Positions 1-7,045 of a DNA stretch of 12,217 nt are shown here, in pieces (position 1 is the stretch's first letter; each line of letters begins with the position of its first letter). Origin of the DNA: an uncultured Candidatus Melainabacteria bacterium. Lineage in GTDB: Bacteria; Cyanobacteriota; Vampirovibrionia; Gastranaerophilales; Gastranaerophilaceae. The stretch is from contig CALBKW010000049.1 in assembly GCA_937895785.1 (NCBI GenBank), positions 1 to 12,217 of the forward strand, written 5' to 3'. The notes under the pieces were generated by a model that searched no databases, had not been told where the DNA came from, and saw nothing but the letters and a program-made list of their open reading frames with translations. The translations under genes and the position numbers were made by a program.

Positions 1-1217
1 GGCATCAAATAGATTTTTGAATTTTCGATAGAACTTCCCTTAATTACTGAGCGAAAATCTTGGTCATTATATTGAAGGGCATTAAACATGTATAAGGTTA
101 AATTATTAGTATCACGTTTTACTGAATAAACAACAGGCTTGCTAAAATATAGGTTTAGTCCATAATTCTGTTCGTTTGTCTTTGTAACACGTGTACTTAC
201 AAGGTTAGTTGTCACGTTTGATAATTTATCATGGCTTAAATTTTCTTTATCAGCAATTAAAACCGACTGACCGTCTGCAGAATAAACAGGAATGTACCTT
301 TCAGGATTTGGAGTTGTAATTACAACCCTAACTCGATTTGCTTCAAATTGTCCTACACGAATTGTATCTTCGCCATATTTAAATGTTTTAGAACGAACAG
401 AAGGACTTGAAACTGTATTTGCAAAATCAAGTACAAGTCTATTTGGATTTGGTAAAACCATAGGCTTTTCGATTGTAAATGTGCCATAACCACTGATTAA
501 AATACCATTTTGACGGGCTTGAACACCTGTTAAATAATATTTTGATTTCAATTTAAAATTCTTTTTTATAACCGATACATTTGCATTTTGATAAGAACTT
601 TTTACATTCACAGGAACAGTCGAATTTTCAAAAGCCTGCTGAATTTGATTTAAAACTTTTTCAGGCGCATTACTTGCTGTAGATGTCAATGGCAAATCTG
701 TTGCATTTACTTGTTGAGAAGTCATTGAAACAAATGAATAGTAGTCATTTGAGTCATATTTTGTATCTCTATAAATTTCATGCATATAATTTGCAAGCGA
801 GCAAACATCGTTATTAATTTGCACGATAATATTGCCGTTCAGGCGCATTACTTTTAGGTTAGATGTATTATAAGCATCAGCAAAATACATAACAACTCTT
901 ACGACATTAGGATTTGTACTATTTTGAGATACAACAACTTGTCTTAAAACTCCACCTGATGTAACTTGAAAATCTTGTTTTGCCGTTGTTAAAACTGAAT
1001 TTTCTATATCAAAATAAACTCTGTTTGGATTAGAAAGTTTAACTAATTTTATAGGATTTTTTTCTGTTGTAGACGAATTTCCAGAGGTTAAAAATAACAT
1101 ATTGGCAGAAATATCATAGTTTACAGACGTGATTTTATCGTCCGCAAATGCAGTTTGCGCACTTAAAAAGCCTATGAATAGGAATATTAGCGATATAAAA
1201 TATATTATTTTTTTCAT
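1..1217 (-). CDS. Secreted AMIN-domain envelope protein, C-terminus beyond the window
   Basis: The frame is open from an ATG at 1217 to the window edge (405 codons, no stop seen), so this is the N-terminal part. Residues 1-25 form a signal peptide (MKKII start, hydrophobic core, AFA cleavage site before DDK). Two AMIN-type beta domains are visible. One spans about 28-135 with PNRVYFDIENSVL at 64-76 and VVRVVMYF at 105-112. The other spans about 215-325 with PNRLVLDFANTVSS at 258-271 and NRVRVVITT at 294-302. A third related stretch may begin near 340. AMIN domains target periplasmic proteins, such as AmiC-type N-acetylmuramoyl-L-alanine amidases and PilQ secretins, to peptidoglycan. An amidase or secretin domain would have to lie beyond the edge, so the catalytic class is open. 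An AGG lies 10 bases before the start, and the gene is divergent from the 110-residue gene at 1323. Confidence 0.8.
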   Translation of the reverse strand, partial: MKKIIYFISLIFLFIGFLSAQTAFADDKITSVNYDISANMLFLTSGNSSTTEKNPIKLVKLSNPNRVYFDIENSVLTTAKQDFQVTSGGVLRQVVVSQNSTNPNVVRVVMYFADAYNTSNLKVMRLNGNIIVQINNDVCSLANYMHEIYRDTKYDSNDYYSFVSMTSQQVNATDLPLTSTASNAPEKVLNQIQQAFENSTVPVNVKSSYQNANVSVIKKNFKLKSKYYLTGVQARQNGILISGYGTFTIEKPMVLPNPNRLVLDFANTVSSPSVRSKTFKYGEDTIRVGQFEANRVRVVITTPNPERYIPVYSADGQSVLIADKENLSHDKLSNVTTNLVSTRVTKTNEQNYGLNLYFSKPVVYSVKRDTNNLTLYMFNALQYNDQDFRSVIKGSSIENSKIYLM

Positions 1218-1271
1218 TTACAACTAACCTATTTTGATATTTTACCATTTTTTTTACATCTTGAAAAATAG

Positions 1272-1300
1272 TTGACCTTTCTTAAAAAAAAGTTTATGAT
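1272..1300 (+). promoter_or_regulatory. Sigma70-type promoter of the 110-residue gene
   Basis: TTGACC (1272-1277) and TATGAT (1295-1300) are separated by 17 bases, each one base away from consensus. Transcription would start near 1307, just upstream of the AGGA at 1310-1313, giving a leader of roughly 16 bases. It lies in the divergent intergenic region shared with the AMIN-domain gene, for which I see only a weak TAAAAT-type -10. Confidence 0.55.
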
Positions 1301-1322
1301 TTTATAAAAAGGAAATGTGTAT

Positions 1323-1655
1323 ATGAACTTTAAACGTAGATGGTACGATGAACACAACGAAACCTTAAAGGCTTTCGATATATTACAAAAACTTGATGCA
1401 GAACAAAAAAGAAGATTATCTGCAGATTTAATTGAAATTGTAAAACAAATTAAAGACTTGCATAAAGAGGAAGAAGAGCCTCAATTGAGCATAGGTATTG
1501 AACGTGTTATGGGTTTGTTCCAACAAAGCGTAAACGAACGTCGTTGGTATGACAAAAACGAAGATTTGAAATATGCATTAAAAACGATGTCAACACTTCC
1601 TAATGAAGACTTTTTCAATATTATGGAAGGTCTTGCTGTTTCTTTAAACGATTAA
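1323..1655 (+). CDS. Uncharacterised 110-residue protein with duplicated RRWYD motif
   Basis: I do not recognise a characterised family. The protein is charged, predicted mostly helical, and has no signal peptide or membrane segment, so it is likely cytoplasmic. It contains two copies of one motif: RRWYDEHNETLKA at residues 5-17 and RRWYDKNEDLKYA at 73-85. Each is followed by a helical stretch, and the copies are separated by an acidic linker (KEEEEP, about 48-53). This suggests a two-repeat fold of about 40 residues per unit. The start is the ATG at 1323, with AGGA at 1310-1313 nine bases upstream. An in-frame GTG at 1317 would leave only three bases to that site and is less likely. It is transcribed from the promoter at 1272-1300 and followed by a strong terminator hairpin at 1679-1714, then by a 57-residue gene. 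Confidence 0.8.
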   Translation: MNFKRRWYDEHNETLKAFDILQKLDAEQKRRLSADLIEIVKQIKDLHKEEEEPQLSIGIERVMGLFQQSVNERRWYDKNEDLKYALKTMSTLPNEDFFNIMEGLAVSLND

Positions 1656-1678
1656 GATTTGAATAATTTTTAATAAGC

Positions 1679-1714
1679 AAAACGGTTGATTTTACTAAAG
1701 TCTGACCGTTTTTT
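1679..1714 (+). terminator. Intrinsic terminator after the 110-residue gene
   Basis: AAAACGGTT (1679-1687) pairs with the segment ending ACCGTTTT (1705-1712). The stem continues inward (GATTTT at 1688-1693 against AAAGTC at 1697-1702) around an ACT loop, with one bulged base at 1703 and a few G-T pairs. The hairpin runs directly into six T residues (1709-1714). No clear promoter is visible between it and the next gene at 1753, so it may act as a partial terminator or attenuator. Confidence 0.75.
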
Positions 1715-1752
1715 GTCGTTAAGAATTTTACAAACAAAAAGGAGCGAACGAC

Positions 1753-1926
1753 ATGGCAAGAATTATTGAAAACGAAGTTGGAAAAAGAAGATTAATCAGA
1801 ATGTCAACTGACGATGTAATTAGTGTTGTAAGAGAATATCAACGCGTTGTAAAGGTAAGAAGTTCAAGTGAAGAAGTTAGAAACCAATTAGAAGATTGCG
1901 TAATCTTCATTCCAGAAGATGTATAA
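1753..1926 (+). CDS. Small conserved-looking protein, 57 residues, unknown function
   Basis: This is a complete small ORF (ATG at 1753, TAA at 1924-1926) with a strong ribosome site (AAGGAG ending at 1744, eight bases before the ATG). The protein starts MARIIENEVGKRRLIRM and ends CVIFIPEDV. It has a basic patch at residues 11-16 (KRRLIR), then a probable helix (TDDVISVVREYQRVV), a second helix around SSEEVRNQLEDC, and a short hydrophobic strand. It has no signal peptide or membrane segment. The compact alternating alpha/beta pattern with a basic surface would suit a small nucleic-acid or protein-binding module, but no family motif is recognised, so that is speculation. It sits 97 bases after the 110-residue gene, on the far side of a terminator hairpin, and 155 bases before the 441-residue gene. 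Confidence 0.75.
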   Translation: MARIIENEVGKRRLIRMSTDDVISVVREYQRVVKVRSSSEEVRNQLEDCVIFIPEDV

Positions 1927-2009
1927 AATTTTAAATCCGTTTTTTACGTCTAAATAGAGGATTTGAGCAAAATTTTATAGTCCAAACAATTGATATTTCA
2001 TGGAAAATG

Positions 2010-2037
2010 TTGATTTTCAAAAAAATATTATTATAAT
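2010..2037 (+). promoter_or_regulatory. Strong promoter of the 441-residue gene
   Basis: TTGATT (2010-2015) and a perfect TATAAT (2032-2037) are 16 bases apart. Transcription would start near 2044, leaving a leader of about 38 bases that contains the ribosome site GAGGAG (2068-2073), eight bases before the ATG at 2082. A separate promoter and strong ribosome site fit the codon bias of this gene and suggest high expression. Confidence 0.6.
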
Positions 2038-2081
2038 CATTTACATAAGATTAAAATGGACATAGAAGAGGAGATACGCTT

Positions 2082-3407
2082 ATGGGTATGGCTGCTTCAC
2101 AGGCAAGATACTTAGGTCTTACTGCCAGAAAAACAAACACTGAATATGAAGGTCAACAAATTAACCAAGCACGTACAGCGCTTGCAAACCAATCTGCAAA
2201 CCTTTGGAACAGAATGTTAGCACTACAAGTGCCAACAGCTCCAAAAACAACAGATTACACAACTCAACAATATGCCTTCACTGACGGATTTAATGACTAT
2301 GAAATCGACAGCTACCAAAACGTTGATTACACAGATCCTGACACAGGTGAAAAATATAATTATCAAGTAACTTATCACTACAACCAAGAAGTGTTTAAAG
2401 CAATTCAACAAAAGAACACTAACCCTCAGGTTCAAAAAGTTGTTAATGCAACTTCTGCTAATGAAACCGTTGGTGTAACAAAGAATAACGAAAACTACAC
2501 GGTTACTGATAAACAAGGTGCTTCTACACAATTCAAAAAATGTACAAGTGAAGATTTGGAAAATTTAAGAGCTCTTGCAAGTAAGGGGTTAATCCAAATT
2601 GATGACGTAGAAAATCTTAATGTTGACGATTTCTACAAAACAACTCAGAACGAAGGGCAAAAAGACGAACTCGTTGTTTATGCTAAAAAAGAAGATTTGG
2701 ATAACGTGGAACAGTCAGGAACACAAGAAGAAATAAAATTTTATGGAGTTCAGGGATACTCTTACAAATTAGGTAACTCTGATGCTGAAAGACTTGATTT
2801 GACAGACAAGGTTCAAAAAGCCGATTACGACCAAATTATCCACGATTTCCCTGAATTGGCTGGTGTTGACCCTGATGATATTTGGGTTTATCAAAAGAAC
2901 GGTAGAACTTGCTACGCAACAGAAGCAGAATTAAATGAATGTATCGCTAGCGGTTATGCTAACCAACCAAAGGCTGATGACAAATATCAAATTTCTTCTG
3001 CAATTGATTACCAAAAGAACTTAAATCAATACTACGCAACACACAAGAATGAAGAAATTACACGTCAAGAATACGCAAGACTTGATGATGCTTCAGGCAC
3101 AGGAAGATACAAAAATATTAAACTTATGAGTTCAAGTGAATCATTTGCACTTAAATCAGAAGAAACAACTGACACAGCTTCTTATGACGATGCAATGAAT
3201 CAATACAACTACGACATTCTAGCTTATGAAAAAGAATTAGCAGATATCAACGCTAAGACATCAAAAATTCAAGTTCAAGATAGAACTCTAGAATTAAGAT
3301 TGAAACAACTTGATACAGAACAAAAAGCATTAACTACAGAAATGGATGCCGTAAAGAGCGTAATTCAAAAGAACGTTGAAATGACATTCAAAACATTCAG
3401 TTCATAA
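2082..3407 (+). CDS. Abundant-looking 441-residue protein with helical ends, unknown function
   Basis: The protein has no signal peptide, membrane segment or enzyme motif. The first 45 residues (MGMAASQARYLGLTARK onward) and the last 70 (LELRLKQLDTEQKAL within a long heptad-like stretch, ending FKTFSS) are helical and coiled-coil-like. They flank a polar middle rich in Tyr, Asn, Gln and Asp. I associate this N-terminal signature from memory with hypothetical proteins of uncultured gut bacteria; no function is known to me. The plan of conserved helical ends around a variable middle resembles flagellin, hook-type or type III translocator proteins, but that is analogy only. Asn and Tyr codons are often AAC and TAC, unlike neighbouring genes that favour AAT and TAT, as expected for high expression. 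The gene is a single unit: own promoter (2010-2037), GAGGAG ribosome site, tandem TAA stops, and a palindrome at 3430-3463 behind it. Confidence 0.8.
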   Translation: MGMAASQARYLGLTARKTNTEYEGQQINQARTALANQSANLWNRMLALQVPTAPKTTDYTTQQYAFTDGFNDYEIDSYQNVDYTDPDTGEKYNYQVTYHYNQEVFKAIQQKNTNPQVQKVVNATSANETVGVTKNNENYTVTDKQGASTQFKKCTSEDLENLRALASKGLIQIDDVENLNVDDFYKTTQNEGQKDELVVYAKKEDLDNVEQSGTQEEIKFYGVQGYSYKLGNSDAERLDLTDKVQKADYDQIIHDFPELAGVDPDDIWVYQKNGRTCYATEAELNECIASGYANQPKADDKYQISSAIDYQKNLNQYYATHKNEEITRQEYARLDDASGTGRYKNIKLMSSSESFALKSEETTDTASYDDAMNQYNYDILAYEKELADINAKTSKIQVQDRTLELRLKQLDTEQKALTTEMDAVKSVIQKNVEMTFKTFSS

Positions 3408-3429
3408 TAAAAAGAAAGGAATTTTCTCA

Positions 3430-3463
3430 AAAGGCGCGATTGCAAATTTGCAATCGCGCCTTT
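3430..3463 (+). terminator. Perfect 34-base palindrome, probable terminator
   Basis: The segment reads AAAGGCGCGATTGCAAA followed by its exact reverse complement, giving a 17-bp perfect stem centred at 3446/3447 with effectively no loop. It lies 23 bases after the stop codon of the 441-residue gene. The GC-rich base and position suit an intrinsic terminator or mRNA-stabilising hairpin. The T-tract is short, however (three T then CAC), and there is no long unpaired loop. A small second hairpin follows (CCCC at 3476-3479 with GGGG at 3485-3488). Confidence 0.6.
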
Positions 3464-3540
3464 CACATGAAAAATCCCCCAATCGGGGTTAGAAATAAAT
3501 TTTGTTTAGTGTATCTTAGAATGTAAGGAGAACTTTTGAT

Positions 3541-3933
3541 ATGAAAAAAAATTTAATCATTATTTCGTTAATATTTGTACTACCACTAATTGCTTACGCG
3601 GTTTTGTCTGGAACAAAAGTTGAATCCGCACCTCCAGAACATGTTAGTGGCAAACCTCAAATCATAAAATTTTCATCAAAACTTTGCTCTGACTGTAAAA
3701 AAATGCGTGGAGTTTTTGAAGCAGTAATGCCACAATATACAGGAACAGTTGAAGTGATAGAATATGATATTGAAAAGGGCGATAAAAATGTAAATGACGC
3801 CATCGATACATACGATATTGACCTTGTTCCAACAGTAATTTATATTGACAAAAATGGCAAAGTTGTAAGAAAAACCGAAGGTTACGTAGACAAACAAAAA
3901 TTTGAAACTTATGTGAAAGAGTTACTAAAATAA
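3541..3933 (+). CDS. Membrane-anchored thioredoxin-like protein
   Basis: The 130-residue protein has an N-terminal hydrophobic anchor (about residues 4-24, no lipobox Cys) followed by a thioredoxin fold facing the periplasm. The redox motif is C49-S-D-C52 in FSSKLCSDCKKM. The expected cis-proline is P97 in DLVPTVIYID, followed by the usual strand-turn DKNGKVV and a C-terminal helix. The Trp normally preceding the first Cys is replaced by Leu, which is unusual. The next gene encodes a CcdA/DsbD-type transmembrane reductant carrier starting one base after this stop. The natural inference is that the carrier reduces this protein, which then reduces disulfides in envelope proteins. Its final targets are unknown. 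The ribosome site is AAGGAG at 3525-3530, ten bases before the ATG. The upstream promoter is unclear (TTAGAA/TATCTT at 3489-3517 at best). Confidence 0.85.
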   Translation: MKKNLIIISLIFVLPLIAYAVLSGTKVESAPPEHVSGKPQIIKFSSKLCSDCKKMRGVFEAVMPQYTGTVEVIEYDIEKGDKNVNDAIDTYDIDLVPTVIYIDKNGKVVRKTEGYVDKQKFETYVKELLK

Positions 3934-3934
3934 A

Positions 3935-4642
3935 ATGCTAGATATAATAAACGTATTCGCACAACCTAATAACCAACATTTTGAAATAGCAATGCTTTTG
4001 GCATCGTTTATGGGTGGTGTAATCGCATCAATAAGCCCTTGTTCATTGGCAATGCTACCAATAATTGTCGGCTATGTTGGAGGATATTCCAAAGATACAC
4101 CCTTAAAAACATTTTTCCAAATGTTAATGTTTATATTGGGTACAGCGATTGTGTTCACTACAATTGGCATAATCTGTGCGATTACAGGCAGAGTATTTAT
4201 ATCATTTTTAGGTAGCTATTTCGGCTTAATTATTGCTTCATTCTTGATTGTAATGGGGTTAAAATTGGTCGAAGTTTTAGATTTTGAATTTCCAATGTTC
4301 ATAAAAGCATTTCCAAAAAACGAAGGTAAATTTGCACTCATTTATCCATTAATTTTAGGTGTTGTTTTTGCCCTTGCTGGCACACCTTGCTCAACTCCAA
4401 TTTTAGCAGGCATAATGGCATTTGCTTCTGTAATGGAGAATGTGTTAATGGCAATGCTAATGTTATTTTTATTCGCTTTAGGTCAAGGCATAATTCTTGT
4501 AATCGCAGGCGTTTTCACCTCAACATTGAAAAATATGTCGGCATTTGCAAAAATCTCAAATGTTTTGGTCAAAATTTGTGGCGTTCTACTTGTTCTATCA
4601 GGCTTGTATATTTTTTATAAGATTTTCTCATCACTATTGTAA
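3935..4642 (+). CDS. ccdA: CcdA/DsbD-family transmembrane thiol-disulfide carrier
   Basis: The 235-residue polytopic inner-membrane protein has about six hydrophobic segments, the usual size and topology for CcdA. Both family signature motifs are present: ISPCSLAMLP with P35-C36, and AGTPCSTPILAG with P151-C152. These two membrane-embedded cysteines pass electrons from cytoplasmic thioredoxin to a periplasmic acceptor in CcdA and in the DsbD central domain. The gene begins one base after the membrane-anchored thioredoxin-like gene, its likely redox partner. No cytochrome c maturation genes (CcsA, ResB) are near, so general envelope disulfide reduction is as likely as heme protein assembly. 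ccdA is the usual family symbol, but orthology to the cytochrome maturation protein specifically is not shown. Confidence 0.88.
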   Translation: MLDIINVFAQPNNQHFEIAMLLASFMGGVIASISPCSLAMLPIIVGYVGGYSKDTPLKTFFQMLMFILGTAIVFTTIGIICAITGRVFISFLGSYFGLIIASFLIVMGLKLVEVLDFEFPMFIKAFPKNEGKFALIYPLILGVVFALAGTPCSTPILAGIMAFASVMENVLMAMLMLFLFALGQGIILVIAGVFTSTLKNMSAFAKISNVLVKICGVLLVLSGLYIFYKIFSSLL

Positions 4643-4664
4643 TATAGCTATTCCGTTGTACAAT
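4637..4664 (+). promoter_or_regulatory. Possible internal promoter before ribH
   Basis: TTGTAA (4637-4642, overlapping the ccdA stop) and TACAAT (4659-4664) are 16 bases apart, within the only sizeable gap (42 bases) of the operon. The hexamers also form an inverted repeat (ATTGTA and TACAAT), so the spot could be an operator or coincidence. AAGGAG (4673-4678) is the ribosome site for the next gene. Confidence 0.3.
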
Positions 4665-4684
4665 AGAGAAAAAGGAGTAATTTT

Positions 4685-5146
4685 ATGAAAACCATAGAAG
4701 GACAATTAACCACAAATGGCGAAAAGTTTTGTATCGTTATTTCAAGATTTAATGAATTTATCGGCTCAAAATTATTATCCGGAGCTATTGATGAATTAAG
4801 AAGACATGGCGTAAGCGAGGATAATATTGATGTAATCTGGGTTCCAGGTGCATTTGAAATTCCTATTATTGCAAAAAAAGCTGCAAAATCAGGAAAATAT
4901 AACGCAATCATTACATTAGGCGCAGTAATAAAGGGTTCAACGTCGCACTACGATTACGTTTGCGCAGAAGTTTCAAAAGGTGTTGCTGCCGTAAGCCTAG
5001 AAACTTGTGTACCTGTAATCTTTGGTGTATTAACAACAGACAACATCGAACAAGCAATTGAAAGAGCGGGAACAAAAGCTGGAAACAAAGGCTCTGATGC
5101 AGCAAAATCTGCAATCGAAATGGCAAATTTAGTAAAACTTGTATAG
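4685..5146 (+). CDS. ribH: 6,7-dimethyl-8-ribityllumazine synthase
   Basis: This cytoplasmic riboflavin-pathway enzyme condenses 5-amino-6-ribitylamino-uracil with 3,4-dihydroxy-2-butanone 4-phosphate to lumazine. At 153 residues it has typical length. Visible family motifs are RFNEFI (21-26; the Phe stacks on the substrate ring), PGAFEIP (54-60), GAVIKGSTSHYDYV (79-92, with catalytic H88) and GVLTTDN followed by ERAGTKAGNKG (R127 is the phosphate-binding Arg by family position). All key residues are present, so it should be active. No other riboflavin gene is in the window. With only 42 bases upstream there is no room for an FMN riboswitch. murQ starts seven bases after its TAG stop. Confidence 0.96.
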   Translation: MKTIEGQLTTNGEKFCIVISRFNEFIGSKLLSGAIDELRRHGVSEDNIDVIWVPGAFEIPIIAKKAAKSGKYNAIITLGAVIKGSTSHYDYVCAEVSKGVAAVSLETCVPVIFGVLTTDNIEQAIERAGTKAGNKGSDAAKSAIEMANLVKLV

Positions 5147-5153
5147 GAAACAT

Positions 5154-6047
5154 ATGAGCGAAATAATTACAGAATACAGAAACGAAAACACAAAAAATAT
5201 TGATTTATTACCAAGTTTGGAAATTGTAAAAAAGATTAATGAAGAAGATAAACAAGTTGCAATTGCGGTTGAAAACGAAGTTGAACACATTGCAAAAGCA
5301 ATTGATATCATTGCAAAACAATTTTTACAAGGTGGAAGATTAATATACTTCGGAGCTGGTACATCAGGTCGTTTGGGCATATTAGATGCTTCTGAATGTC
5401 CTCCAACTTTCAGTGTACCTCATGAAATGGTGCAAGGCATTATGGCTGGTGGAGATAGCGCATTTAAAACACCTGTTGAAGGCGCAGAAGATAACTTTGA
5501 AGCTGGCAAACAAGATGCAAGCTTTCTTACAGACAAAGACGTAGCCGTTGTAATTTCTGCTAGTGGAAACCCTAAATATTTGTTAGGGGTTTTGGAAAAA
5601 GCAAACGAAGTTAACGCAAAAACAATTGCGTTAACATGCAACTCTCAAGCAAGAATTATTGACGATGCATCTCTTGCTATTTGCGTGGAAGTTGGACCAG
5701 AAGTTATCGCAGGTTCTAGCAGAATGAAAGCTGGAACAGCTCAAAAAATGGTTCTAAATATGCTTACTACAGGCTCTATGATTAAGATTGGTAAGACTTA
5801 TGAAAACTTTATGATAGACCTTAATCCTACAAACGAAAAATTGAAGGACAGAGCAATTAGAATTGTTGCACAAATCGCTCAAACAACACACGCTAACGCG
5901 TTCCAAACATTAGAAAATTGCAATTGGGAAATTAAAACAGCAATTGTTTCAATAAAAATGGGAGTAGATTTTGATACAGCACGTCTAAAGTTAAAAGCTT
6001 GCAATGGCGTGTTAAGAAAACTATTGAATAAAAAGGAAGTAGTATAA
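5154..6047 (+). CDS. murQ: N-acetylmuramic acid 6-phosphate etherase
   Basis: MurQ cleaves the lactyl ether of MurNAc-6-phosphate to GlcNAc-6-phosphate and D-lactate, a cytoplasmic step in salvage of peptidoglycan amino sugars. The protein has 297 residues, typical length, with a SIS-type sugar isomerase fold. Motifs are ITEYRN near the N-terminus, GRLIYFGAGTSGRLGILDAS (61-80), ECPPTF (81-86), and EGAEDN (109-114). E81 and E112 match the two catalytic glutamates of E. coli MurQ (E83, E114) by position. VIAGSSRMKAGTAQKM is the second conserved phosphosugar loop. I chose the ATG at 5154, with AGGA at 5145-5148. An in-frame TTG at 5139 would overlap ribH and lacks a site. Neither a MurNAc transporter nor a kinase (MurP, AnmK) is near. 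The stop overlaps the gpsA start (TAATG), implying translational coupling. Confidence 0.95.
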   Translation: MSEIITEYRNENTKNIDLLPSLEIVKKINEEDKQVAIAVENEVEHIAKAIDIIAKQFLQGGRLIYFGAGTSGRLGILDASECPPTFSVPHEMVQGIMAGGDSAFKTPVEGAEDNFEAGKQDASFLTDKDVAVVISASGNPKYLLGVLEKANEVNAKTIALTCNSQARIIDDASLAICVEVGPEVIAGSSRMKAGTAQKMVLNMLTTGSMIKIGKTYENFMIDLNPTNEKLKDRAIRIVAQIAQTTHANAFQTLENCNWEIKTAIVSIKMGVDFDTARLKLKACNGVLRKLLNKKEVV

Positions 6048-7045
6048 TGAAATTAACAATATTAGGTGCAGGTTGCTGGGGTGCAACTCTTGCGTGGCTT
6101 TTAACAGACAACTTTGATGAAGTTTGTCTATGGTCAAGAGAACAAGACCTTTCTGAAGATATGAGAAACAACAAACATTGCTCTTATCCATTGGAAATTC
6201 AACTTCAAGACAAAGTTCAAGTTACATCAGATATGCCACAAGCCATTAAAGATGCGGATATTATCCTTTCAGTTGTTGCAACTTCTGGTACACGTGAGGT
6301 TTGCGAAAACTTGAAAAAATCAGGTATCAAATCAGAACAAATTTTAGTAAACGCTTCAAAAGGTATTGAATTGCCTTCATTAATGACAATGTCTGACGTA
6401 ATTAAAGATGTTTTACCAAATCAAAGACTTGCAATTCTTTCAGGTCCAACACTTGCAAAAGAAGTTTTAATGGGTTGTCCTACAGCAGCTTGTGTAGCAT
6501 GTGAAGACCACGAAACAGCCGTTTTTGTACAGGAACACTTGAATGTACCTAGCAAATTCAGATTATACACAAACTCTGACGTTGTCGGCGTTGAATTGGG
6601 TGGAAGCTTGAAGAACGTAATCGCAATTGCCGCAGGTTTTGCAGATGGTATGAAACTTGGTGACAACTGTATGGGTTCACTTCTAACAAGAGGTATGGCA
6701 GAAATCGTCCGTGTGAGCGTAAGATTAGGCGCAAACCCTTCAACATTATACGGTTTGTCAGGTATGGGCGACTTGATTGCTACTTGCTCAAGCCCATTGT
6801 CAAGAAACCACACAGTAGGTGCATTGCTTGCTCAAGGCAAAAAAATTGATAATATTTTGAGTGAACTAGGTTCTGTTGCAGAAGGTGTTAAAACAGCAAA
6901 AGCACTTTGTGAAATTGCTAAGAAAATGAACATTGAAGTTCCATTGTCAGAAGCTATTTATGAAGCGCTTTACACAGATATCACTCCAATGGAAATTTTA
7001 AACAAATTAATGAATAGAAAGTTAAAAGAAGAAGAAAAATACTAA
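6047..7045 (+). CDS. gpsA: NAD(P)-dependent glycerol-3-phosphate dehydrogenase
   Basis: GpsA reduces dihydroxyacetone phosphate to sn-glycerol 3-phosphate, the backbone precursor of phospholipids. At 332 residues it has family length. The N-terminal Rossmann motif is GAGCWGATLA (7-16; Cys replaces the common Ser). NASKGIE (102-108) and LSGPTLAKEV (131-140) complete the cofactor domain. The C-terminal domain carries ELGGSLKNVIAIAAG (183-197, catalytic K189), LTRGMAEI (213-220) and GLSGMGDLIATCSSPLSRN (236-254, with D242 and the R253-N254 substrate-binding pair). EGVKTA (279-284) is also typical. Nothing essential is missing. It overlaps murQ and the following RicT-type gene by one base each, so the three should be translated together. 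Confidence 0.96.
   Translation: MKLTILGAGCWGATLAWLLTDNFDEVCLWSREQDLSEDMRNNKHCSYPLEIQLQDKVQVTSDMPQAIKDADIILSVVATSGTREVCENLKKSGIKSEQILVNASKGIELPSLMTMSDVIKDVLPNQRLAILSGPTLAKEVLMGCPTAACVACEDHETAVFVQEHLNVPSKFRLYTNSDVVGVELGGSLKNVIAIAAGFADGMKLGDNCMGSLLTRGMAEIVRVSVRLGANPSTLYGLSGMGDLIATCSSPLSRNHTVGALLAQGKKIDNILSELGSVAEGVKTAKALCEIAKKMNIEVPLSEAIYEALYTDITPMEILNKLMNRKLKEEEKY

Noticed and set aside
292..489. Plus-strand ORF of 65 codons within the left-edge gene
   Set aside because: It is antisense to the long, signal-peptide-bearing AMIN-domain frame and has no ribosome site.
1927..1975. Terminator after the 57-residue gene (AATCC with GGATT)
   Set aside because: The stem is six pairs around a loop of about 20 bases and the T-run lies inside the loop instead of after it.
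3433..3460. Cyanobacterial HIP1-like octamers (GCGATTGC and GCAATCGC) within the palindrome
   Set aside because: Each differs by one base from HIP1 (GCGATCGC), they occur only as the two arms of one hairpin, and no other copies were noticed.
4643..4684. FMN riboswitch ahead of ribH
   Set aside because: Only 42 bases separate ccdA and ribH, far too short for the aptamer, and no conserved RFN-type sequence is present.
5139..5153. TTG start giving murQ five extra residues
   Set aside because: It overlaps ribH, while the ATG at 5154 has AGGA just upstream and yields the usual MurQ N-terminus.
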